From the NCBI RefSeq assembly GCF_004210375.1, contig NC_134831.1:44426035-44490034 (forward strand): DNA of 64,000 nucleotides. The letters are read 5' to 3'. Below the pieces are notes generated by a model. It ran no database searches. It worked only from the letters and a program-made list of their open reading frames with translations, and was not told the DNA's origin. Shown one piece after another: positions 47,601-59,600 of the stretch. A program made the translations under genes and the position numbers. The DNA is from Tachypleus tridentatus. Lineage: Eukaryota; Arthropoda; Merostomata; Xiphosura; Limulidae. Positions within the stretch are counted from its first letter, which is position 1. Every line of letters begins with the position of its first letter.

Positions 47601-50600
47601 GAGCAACACATTCTCCAAAACATGCAAGTTATTGGCTATAATTATAATGGCATTATTATTTGAGAACATTTTTGGGAAAAGTAAAATTGCAGATGAGGAT
47701 TGTTGATTATGGAAGTGCTAATATTCAAGGAATTAATGCCGTTCCATTTTTCAGTACAAACAGTAGTGAAGTTAGGTTAGGCACATCTGGCTCCTAGACT
47801 TGAAGAGTTGAGACCTAGCCTAGCTCATTGCTACATCTACATTAAACTAAATATTTCTTCTATCAATGTATTTATGGAAAGAAAGATAAACTAATGGAAT
47901 TTTATATAAAGTGTTTATAACTGGTTTGTGTTATCCAAACATATTTTTCAAGATGATAATTTACTATTTGAGGAAAGCTAACATAATTCAACACAAAAAT
48001 CATAATGTATTGTTTGTCCTGTCATGCACACATATTTCTACTCTAGTTTTAAAAATGTGTTTATGGTTATTGTTTTTATTTACCCAATAAAGGGGTGTTC
48101 CCTTACCCCCTAAGTTAAGTAAATAACACAAGTTGTAAAGCAAATATCTCTAAAATTGCATTTAAGAGCTTATAAATCATATTTCTCAACTTGTCATGGT
48201 AGGAGTTTTGTCACAGTTGAATAAAATGTTTTGTATTTTGGGAGTTAATAAGACATTAAAGTTTGATGTTCACATCTGTATTATTTACATTCAAAATTTA
48301 AGTGTTAAAGCATTATGGTTTTTGTTTTTGTCTAAACTAATGTTTTTATTATTTTTATTGAAGCTCTAAAAGCTTCTTACAAGGGCTAAAATATATGGCA
48401 TTGAATAACTATAAGCCTAACAAGGGTTAAACATTTTGTGACTGCTGAAAAAGTAATACAATCCCTTGATGCATTATAAAATTTGCATCCAGATATCTAT
48501 ACCTTTTTTTATTTGCTGGTTTTTCATTGTTACATAGTTACTGGAATGTGTATTTATCACATTGAATACTTACAGGAGTATAAATGGAGAATTTCCCCTG
48601 TTTAGCCATCTTCTATTATTATGTTTGTGGATAAAACTTTTGTAATTTTATTGCAAGTCAAGGTATCATTCAATCAGATGATATTCTGGTGAATTGCTGA
48701 ATCGGAATAAAAAGTTTTAAAAATTCATGTTTTTTTGGGTAGGTATAATATTAACATTACACATGCACAAGTAAAAGATAACAGCTTATTGACTTTTTTG
48801 TAACATTATGTATAAAGCTCTGGCATTATTGGCAAGTAAATCTACCATGAAGGAAGCTAACCAGTTTTATAGTGGCACAGCAGCATGTCTGCAGACTTGC
48901 ACCACTAGAAACTTGGTTTTGATATCCATGGTGGACAGAGCACAGATAGTCCATTGTGTAGTTTTGTGCTTAATTTAAAAAAAAAATCAAGCAAAATTTA
49001 TAGTACATGAAACTGAGATTTCTATTTATAACCTGTAAAAACACAATCATAATTATTTATGGTGATTTAATCATAACAAAGTCAACTGTATCCAGCATTA
49101 CTCATCATGCTGTGTCCTAGTGTGCTCTCCAGTCAAAAGCTCATACATACAAGAGATTAAGATCTAGTAACATAATTAAAAGTTTTTAACTAAAACTTTT
49201 CTTATTGAAATTGTACTACATTTTGCTACTCTATGAAAAATATTCACAAGATAATAAATTTACAGTGTGATGTATAATGAACTGTTGCCGTCATCATGGC
49301 TCATTTAACCAAAAAGTTATAGGATTATATAACATTGCATTTGATTACAGATGTGAACCAAGTAAGTTTAAATGGATTTTTCCCTTACCCAGATCAAATT
49401 ATTATTTTAGTATTGGTTAGTAAGATTTGTCATTGTGTGCTGGAAAAACGTTATGCATGTAATTTGTTTTTTCTAATCTATATGTGTTTTCATTACACAG
49501 CTGATATATTCGAAATCAACAGATCCAATTAATGATCTTAAGGTTACATATGTTCATGGAACAAGTATTGGAAAACCTGAATGTATTAGTTGGGCTTTAG
49601 GCAATCATCCATCTGTGGAGTCGGTCATTAGTGGTAAGTAATATGTACCTACAATATTTTTAAAAGGTTAGTGTAACAGGTATTTAGGGCATTTCTTTTA
49701 ACTTCCTTTCACTGTTTGAAAATTTAATAGAGTATATTCAATTGATTTATTATTTTAACAAGAAATGAGCTTATTTTTGTGAGTCAATATAGTAAATTAT
49801 ACAGACATTATTTCTATTACCTGAATAGTTGAAATAATCAGAAATGGTAATGATAGGAAACATTAATTTTTTATTATTTAACATGACAATCAGCATGATT
49901 GCTGTTGTAGAGTGACCTCTACTTTTTTAGGAGAAAGACCACTTTTTAAAGGTAGTGTAACCTTTATAGGAATTTTGTTTTTGAACTTTTATAACCACAT
50001 CATGGTGTAATACTATTTTACTCATAGGAATGCTTAATATGTAGGCATGACATAAGAAAGAAAATGTTTAAAATTTTAAACTTAACTGTGTAAAACCAGT
50101 TCAAATGCTACTCATCTAAATGATGTGTTAATAGCAATCATATAAAATACTAGAAATCATAGTGGCTGCCATATAAGAGTTATGGTAACCAATAACTTTT
50201 ATAATAATAAAAAAACTCAAATATTGTAAACAGTCATGCTGTGATGCAAAAAATTGAAGTGTCGTTGTAGTTTTATAAAAAGCTTACATTTTGCATGCAG
50301 TTGTCTATAATAAACTACTAATATGTTTCATCAATTACAATAAATTGCATGAAAATAAAACAGTGTGAAAGTACAACATGATTAACTCCTTCATCTCGGG
50401 TAGGTCAAGGTGAACATGTTACAACTTTTCATAGAGTTGCATTCAAATTGTATACTACTTTATATGAGAATAATCTCATTGTATATGACTAAACTCATCA
50501 TTAAAATGTAGATAATAAATCAATTCAGTGTTAAGTTTTATATTCTTTTATGAGGAACTATTATTAGTATGAAAACTGTTATGTTTATTTTTATTTCCCT

Positions 50601-53600
50601 CATCTCTAATTGTTTTACCACCCCTCTGAGAAGTATGAATTTTAATTTACATTACTCATTATAATGCTTTCATAATTTATGTAAAGCATAATTTAAATAT
50701 CCTTCAATCATATTTAGTTACAGAGCAATAAATTAGAAATTCCACCTTCTTGCCACCTTCACTTGTCACAATTTCTCTTTTAGAACTTCCAAATAATTCT
50801 TTCTGGTGACATTTAGGACTGTAATTTATAACCAGTAGAAAAACCAGTATTATTATTTTCTATCAAATGAGGTATTAAATTACATTATTATCTGTGTCAA
50901 CAAACAGTGTAAATAAAGTTCCATTGACACTGAAGTGCTTTCTTTCTTTTTGAGTTTAAGTTCCACCTATGGGACTCTTGAATCTTACTGGAATATATTT
51001 TATTCTTAGACTGAAATTAAATTGGTATCAATAAGATAGTTAAATATAATTTTTTGGTACTCAAAAATGCACATATAAAGTTTACAAAATGTTTTCTACA
51101 TCAACATATGAATTTGGACAAGGTTTATGATGATGTTTAACAAGTACGACTTACGAGCTAAAAAAAGAACTTCAAAACATTGTAAGTAGTGGGATCCTCG
51201 TTTTCTCTTTTTGATTTACTGTTTTACATTTTTAATAAAATAAATTTAAATATTTAGTAATAGTTATAAGATGCATATGTAATGTGTGGTCACTGAAAAG
51301 TCATTGTACAAAATATTATGCATTACTGTGTAAGTGTAGTAAAATAGGAAACTGGATTTTCATAAGCACTTCACACCTATATTACAATTAAATCCAAACC
51401 ACTCAAGCTTATTGGATCATGTACAACTTTGTATAGAACCTAATTATATACATATATTCTCACATTTTTGAATACTACTTTAAGACTGTTCTTATTGCAA
51501 CCATTGCACTGTAAAGAAGCCAGAAAATTATACCCAATGTTGACTGTGAGCCATGATTCCAATAGTTTCTGTAGGATACTTCTGCTTATGAACTTATGAG
51601 ATTGGCCCAGACATTTTGCAAAGTCACAACATGAACACTTCATAATATTTTAGGCTATTGTTGTACCTAACATACTATCAATAAATTAATAAATTCTACC
51701 CCTCTTGTGTTTTCAAAGCAGGGAAAGTTGTAGGGATTGTGTTGTATGAGCTTATTTGATACTAATGGTGTCATAGTAAGTAAGGAGTGGAAGCTCATTG
51801 CTCTGTGCTCAGCAGGTTTCTACTTCAGTTACTAACAATAGGTAAAATATATGAAAAAGGCAAAAAATATTAGGAAAAAACACTTGAGAGATTTAATGTC
51901 CTAAGTATTTTGACTAATTTTGGTGATTTATCTGACTCTGTCAGTATAGAAGAGTGTTTTTATATTCTCTTTTGCATTGTGTAATGACTTGTATCTGGGA
52001 ATGTTAAGAAATAAACCTTTTAGTAGAAAGTCTTTGTGCTTGAACTATTCTTATTAAAGAAATATTTCAGAGTAATTGAATTTTTAATATTTATAGTCAA
52101 AGAGTTGGAAACTAGTAAGATGCGACTTATTGACATTTGTATTAATGTTATTGTGACAATTACTGATTATGTCCATCATGTCAGTGGAGAAGTATTGAAT
52201 GGCAACACCTCCATAGTTCACTGTATTTACAAGTGTTTTAAAGTTCTGTACATTAGTTTGATTGTTCTGGAAAGATATGATTTCTTACAGGTGTTGGATG
52301 TTCGAGTATCCAGCCAAAGAAAGAAGAAAAAGTGCAGAAACATAAAAAGAAGAGTTTCCTTCCTGAAGGCCCAGGTATGTAAATCAGGAGCCAAGACCAA
52401 AGCTAATTAGTTCAATTCTGTTTGTATGAGGAAATGAATTTGTAAATGGGAAAGGATTGAAGTTGTAATTTGTGTATGATTTTTCTGGAGCCATTTTCTT
52501 TATCAGTTGTTTTTGTGGAAACAAATAAGCATATTCAGTGGAGATGGAAGCTGAAAAGAAAATTCTTTCCCATATGCCATGAAAAACTTTGCTACAATTT
52601 CCAAAAGTAAACATTGGAGTTTGCTTGGCTAGCGGCAAACACTTTGTAACTCAGGCTTGATAGATCAGTGACATATTAGAACTAGCAAAGCTTCCTATTG
52701 TCATATTTTTTTCAAATTATATTATTGCTGAAAGCCTGAAAATGCACAAAAATTGCCATGAATTATGAAAAGTCTATTTTAAATTATTTATTATTTTAAT
52801 AAACATCATATTAAAATAATGAAATGTCCTGTTTAATGTTTTTTCGTTATTGTTATTAATCCCCAAATATAGGAGATACACAACATACAGTTAGTTCTTA
52901 ATATTAATTCTATGCAGATAAAGTTAAAATTGACTAGTTTTCTTGTAATTGTAACCAAACTTCTATCCTCCTACACCTCTTCCTTCAGCTTGTGGAGCTG
53001 ACCATTGTCATAGGCAGCAATTTTGGAGTGGTCAGACCATCACCATAGCTAAACAATATAAAATATGCTGTGTACAAATCATGCCGGAATAATTTTTAAA
53101 ACTTAATGGTATGAGATTGAATCTTGAGCCATTCCAATTACTTTTACTGCTTTCAAATAACATAATGTATTTCATGTGTGCCATGAAAAAATGGTAAAGC
53201 CATGGCCTTACTGCTTCCTACAATCCTGTTGATTGTGCACTCAGCTGTGCTTGCTGTTAATATCCATAATGTAGGACTTTTTTTATTCAGATTATCACTT
53301 CTGGCATGCTATCAAGGAAATTTATGACATTGTTCTGTTTTCTCTTGGTCAAATTTATGTTATGTCCAAAATTTTAGTAACTAACATTTTTTGTAATATT
53401 GTTTTGACTTTTCTCAATTAAACATCCAAATTAAATTTCCAAGCTTTTACTAAAAACAAGACAAATTGTTTTTAAAATTTTTGTAATATTAAATTTATCA
53501 CTTTTTTTTATAACAATTGCTATATGAAAATTATCTGATGATTTGTGTATAAATGCTAGATGTAATTTTCCTGATTCTAACTGTTCTCTTTCCTGTTTGA

Positions 53601-56600
53601 TTTTTTTAGAAGAAACCAGAAGTTTTTTTCAAGATATTAATGGAAATCCTAGCTTTCGAAGTGAAAACTTTCTCACTACTTTTCATCCGTCCAAACGAGA
53701 CAAAATATCCAATTGCATAGATTCGTTGCTTCCCAAACAAGATAAAACATTATCAAAGTTGAAAAGTAAACGTTCCAAACTGAACACTGAAAATAATAAT
53801 GTTGTTCTGGCTGAAAGTATTGCTGGTTATAGAGGTCATGAACCTGTTGATTCACTTGTGGCATATATCACAGGAAATACTGATCCTGTTCCAAATTCTG
53901 ACATTTTGCATCCTAAGCCTGTTTTTGGTTGTCTTGATGTTGAACAAAAGAGAGAGAAGATTGTTAATAAAGATTATAAAAATTTAACAAACAATAAAGA
54001 CCTGTTTGTGGATTCTACCAAGAAAAAACATCTTGGTGTGGATGAAAACAATCATATTGACAATGAAGAACATAAACAAGTTCTAACTGATCAGTGTGGA
54101 AACTTGTTAAACATTCCATATTCAAACTGTGCTAAAGAGCTAGTAACTCAAGATGCACATGTTGTTTCTTCTGTCTCCGTTGAAGATCAGCCATGTGTAA
54201 AGTATTCTGGTAATGTAGAAGCTGAACTAAACAGAGTTGCTGTTACAAGTTTCTCATCAGGTTTAGATACAAGTGGTAGACAAGAATTGTCAAGTTTTGT
54301 CAAAGACTTCTATTCAGTAACTGAAGGACATTCAGAATTGATAGAGGATTCAGATTTTCATGTAGTTAAAAAGAAACGTAAAAAATATCGCCAGACAAAA
54401 AAGTTTCTCTCAAGTTTTCGACGCTACAATTATGTAGCTGGAGAAAGCAGGGAAAGAGACTGTAACTCTGACCAAACTGCTAGAAACAATTCACTAACAT
54501 TAAACTTGCCAATTTCACAACAGGGGTCAGATAAGCCAGACCACACGTGTTGGAAACATGCTAGTAGTGTTCCTCATTCCGAGCACTCCTCTCCTGAAAA
54601 TTCTGATTTGGATAGTGTCCACTCTTTGCCCATTCATATCTCGCCAACCCTGAACTCAACTGTTGTTCCATCCTTTTCATTATCTAGTTCACATGCTTCG
54701 TATGCTGAAATTGCTCGTTTATCCTCCAGTAATAAATCAAAACTAAATAGTATTCCTGCAAACAAGAGTATGAATTCCTACCTCTTACCAGAAGTACATT
54801 CACAGAAAAGTTGTAAACTTGGTCCTCAGGTGTCAGAGAATGTTGGTCTTGAGCTAAATTTTGGTGTTGAACTAAGCATTCTGAATAGTACCTCAGTTTA
54901 TCCCCTAACTCATAGTGAACAAGCTCAATTCTCCTCAAACAGTAATGTATCAAATTTAGAAAAAACATCAGAACTGAAACCTAATAAAATAGTGGACAAG
55001 GTAACTTCAAATGCAACTGATAATCTCTTTGGAAAGGATAAAAAAAGAGAGAAGATAGAAACTACAATCATAGATGGAATACCTCAAATATATTCCAGTA
55101 GTATGACAGTAAAACATACTAATCTTTCTTCTGGACCTGTAGTTTTAGGTTTTTCAGAGAACAATGATGTGACCAAAACAAAAGAGTCCTCAAACATTGA
55201 TGGATGTTCTTTAAATAAAACAATGGCTATACGTAAGATTATGAAAAAAGTAAAAAAACTTGACTTAAATGGCCGAAAACAACAGTTTTCAGAAGAAATG
55301 TCGCATAACCTGCCTGTAATTATCATGGACAATTGCCTTCCTTCGGGTAATGTCTGTGGACTGACCTTTGGATTTGAAATCAATGAATTGCTTGTTCAAA
55401 TGGCCTTAGATAAGGCTACTAACCAGGATGGAATTATAAAAAGTGAAGATACAACTGTTGAAAAACTATCCAAAGCAGGAGATCCCAGTCACAATCCTCT
55501 TGAAGCTCAGAACTTGCAGAAACAAGTGCCTGTGAACTCAATACATTCATTGCCTAACCATGACATTTCACAATCCACCTATGATGAGGCAAGCTCCCCA
55601 GGTCAGGTCACCATACCTTCAGTACCATGTAAGCAAGATCCAATTTCTGGTCCATCTCCTCAGTGGATAGAGCCTCAAGAAAATCCAAAGTGTTTTAATT
55701 ATGACCAAATTGTTAGTTTCTTTGGTTTAGGTAAGTAGAATAAAACAATTTTATCCTAAAGTGTGCATGTCATAATGTTTCATAGAGTCGCATTGACAAT
55801 TCAGACTACTTTGTTATCAATGTGTAAAAATAAACTTGCCATCAAAATGTAATTAACAAATCAAATTTTAATATTATAATAAGAAAATATTTTCAAAAAT
55901 CCTCAGTCTATCCTAGTATGAGAATTGAAATTTTGTCTGATTTTCCCTCTATCATCCCTTTCTGACGTATGAAATTTAATGTAAGTTACTTGTTATAGCA
56001 TAAATATTATTAATGGTCAGTGTAATTTTTTTCACCTTTCAATGTTCTTTCTTTATTTACAGAGGCATAAAACCAAAATTCAAATCCACTTGCCACATCC
56101 ACCTGTCAAATCCTTTTTGGTTTTTACAAATTAACAATAATTCTGTGACATAATTTATAACCAATAGAAATTTGGAAATATGGAGTTTTATTTTATCAAC
56201 TGCTTTATTATGTTATGTTGTTTTCAGTACAGAATATTGTTTATTTTAATTTTCAGTTTGGAAGTTTATCTTGCAGCATTCAGATAATGAAGTTTAGGGA
56301 AATATATAAAGCTCTTATGACATGGAAAGCCAGTTAAATTATAGTTGTTATAGGACAGGGGTCACCAAACGTTTTTCACAGGGGGCCAGATTACTTGGGG
56401 AATGAGAAGTGCGGGTCGCATAATCATTATGTTCAATACTCATAAGCTAGAACGAAAGCTCTCTGTAAAAGACTTAACACTAAGTTTAGGATGCCACATT
56501 AGCCATGTGGGAGTAGCATGCAATAAACACATATAATAAAAAACAAACAGAAATACAACCAACATTTTTATTTACCAAAAGGTTATCAAAGAAGGTGACA

Positions 56601-59600
56601 TTAGCAAAAACAATTGTCACATCACGCATAGTGAGTACATATCTGTATTTCACTAAACCGCAAAAAAGTTAGTAAGATTTATGAAATTGGCATTTGGCTT
56701 TCAAAATATCTTCAATGTTCAGTTTTGAATTGCTGCATGCAGTCATTATAATTGCTTTCAAATGTTCATCAGTCAACCTTGCTCAATGTACCGACTTCAC
56801 ATACTTCATTTTTGAAAATGCTTGTTCACAGACATAAGTTGTTCCGAACACTGATGCCATACCAGATGCAAACTGCTTCAGCTTTGGAAAATCATCTTCA
56901 GGTATGCAGCTGTAAAATTCAATAAGTTGCCCCTCTTTGTGTTTTGCTTTCAACAAGTCATTTCCTTGCAAATCGATGACCTCCAGCTGAAGTTCCACTG
57001 GCACATCATCAATGACACAATCAAAAGCATTCTGAAAAAGGAGAATGTCATTTTCGATTCTGTCGAGATCCGAAAATCTCTCTAAAAATGCTTATTTAAA
57101 TCACCAATAATCTTTTTCTGAAACTGAATGCAATATGAACTACTGTTTTATTAATTTATGTCAATAAGTTTGGTATAAAACTAGCTTATAATTCAGATTT
57201 TAGAATTATACAATAGTTAATTGTTTAATCTAAAAGTATATATTAAAAGAGTATACTTAAGTATTGATGTTTGTCCCATGATATGTTTATCGCAGCACTG
57301 GTTTAAATTGTATGGTTTTGATGTCAGAATACTAAGTCTATAATTTTGTATGAATTAGGAACTCAAATTACAGTTATTGACAAGGTGGAAAATAAAATAA
57401 GAACTTCGTTTCTTTTCTGTTTGTTGAGACGTGGCATATGTTCTGTCCATTTTTGGAAATGGTCTGTTATATACATTTACTTCAATATATGATCTGAATA
57501 ATCATTTGAAAGTTCAGAATTTCCCCTTAGTTATTTTCTTAAGCATTTTAGTTCTTGGAAACCATCTCATTCTTTCAGACCAAAATGTCAAGTAGACAAG
57601 TTGTCTTTAGTCTGCTCAAAATTACATACTTTTATAGATAAAATACAGCTTAGTTATTAAGCTTGATAAATTATTGTGGAATTCTATGGTTTTAGTGTAG
57701 CTATTTATGATTTTTTTTTATTTAAATGTATATATGAAACAAATTTTCATACCCTCCTGGAAAATTTGAAAAGGCTTAGCAACCTACATCAAACAGTAAC
57801 TGAGTACAGAGGTCACAACTGTGCTTTAAGAAAAAAAGTTTATGAACTGATTTGTAAATAGTAGTAATCTATGTACAAATAAAATTGAAATGTGACTGTA
57901 GTCCAGTAAAGCAAACACTAAAGGTCAGTTTTATATCTTTGAATGTGGTAATACAAGTGCATGTGACTTCCATCATTGTAACTTCTGTATTGTTAGCCAG
58001 GCACAATTGAAAGTCAGTATAAGAAATCTATGTATATATATTATAATCATAAAGTTTTAAGCCATAAACAAAACACATTAAAATTAAACAAAATATGCTG
58101 CATATTTTGTAGCTTGTACCCCAGGATCTTTTTAAAAATATGCAGCATATTTTGTTTAATTTTAATGTTTTGTTTATGGCTTAAAACTTTATGATTATAA
58201 TATAATTAATCAGAAGTTGGAATTTGCTGTTTTTAATGCAGTCCTTTCTCATTATTTTGTTTACTTATTTGGCTTCATTTAAATGTATTTATTTAATTTC
58301 ACTAAAATATATATAGACACGTGCGTGCACATGTATAATGTTATGAGATTTAAGCTATTCAGACTAAATATTTGTGTTTTTATGTTATAATATATTGTCA
58401 TTCTAGAACAAAAAACAATAGTTATGGTAGAGAAAATAACAGACAAAACATAATGTTTTACTGAAATCAAATCTTTGAACTAAAGTATTTAGAAGGTTTT
58501 GGAAATTACACAAATATTTAAGATTTTTGTGATGAGGAGTGATTTTGAATCATAACATGAAAATCACTTTGTGCTTAGATTAGTAGCAAAACAGAATTTA
58601 AATTTTCACAAATGAATTTTTAATAAAAATGTTTAACTAAAAAAATTTATATATATATATATATTCAAACAAATGACATTGAAATCTTTACGAAAAGTTG
58701 ACTAAATTTTATGAAGATACACATACTGCATAAAAAGTTATGGCATAAGTTTTTAACTTTATATTATACTGAGCACATCACAAAAGGGTTAATAAATAAA
58801 AATTATTTGATGTATTTAGTACAATCAGTATGAAAATTTAGGTTTAGTAAATGCTTAATTGGCAACTAACAGAAGAAATGAAAGCAAAAGTGAATACTAT
58901 ATTTCATGGTTTTCATGTATATATTTTATTTATTATTATTATAAAAGTAACGAAAATGTAAAACTTGGAAACTATTTAGGGTAATAAGGTTAGATTAGAT
59001 AAGATAATGGATAAACAATAATTCTCCATAATTTGTTCTCATGGGTAATTCATGAGTTATGTCATTCAGTATGCTAACTTGACTTACTCATTCACCAAGT
59101 AATTTACAACTTGTAAGGCAAGAGTGTCAGACATGGTTCAAAGGACAGTAAAACAAAATTTAAGTATAAACAGATGTATACTGTTATAAGACTTGCTCTA
59201 CATAGTATAAAAACAAATGGAGTTTCAAGCTACAATATTTAGTCATTCTACAAAGAAAAAAAAAGGCAATTTAGCTTTATTTCTTTTTTTTATAGATAAT
59301 TATAAATTTTAATAAAAAAAGACATTTGATATTTAGGGGGTTTTAAAGGTTACTCAAACAAAATTTTCAGATGAAGAAATGTTTTTGATCTTAACATCAA
59401 AATCACTTTGCACTTAACACTCTGATTCTTCCATCCCCTCTATACTCATGGATATGCTGTAGTAAAAATATCAATTAAACATTGTGTTTTCTCTATAAAA
59501 GACTCGTAATGTTGACTGAAAGCTTGCAAAATTGTTGTGAAGGTACACATAACGCATTAAAAGTTATAGTATAAAAACTGATGCTTACGTTGGGGTTACA

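Noticed and set aside
52036-52410. A 124-codon open frame as a separate gene
   Set aside because: It crosses exon 5 in the wrong phase and has no start context or similarity; the 84-base exon explains the splice sites better.
57676-57861. Short open frame starting [12 protein letters not shown], also seen inverted at 36.8 kb
   Set aside because: Similarity between the two is explained by the noncoding R1 repeat; frames diverge quickly with no sign of protein conservation.
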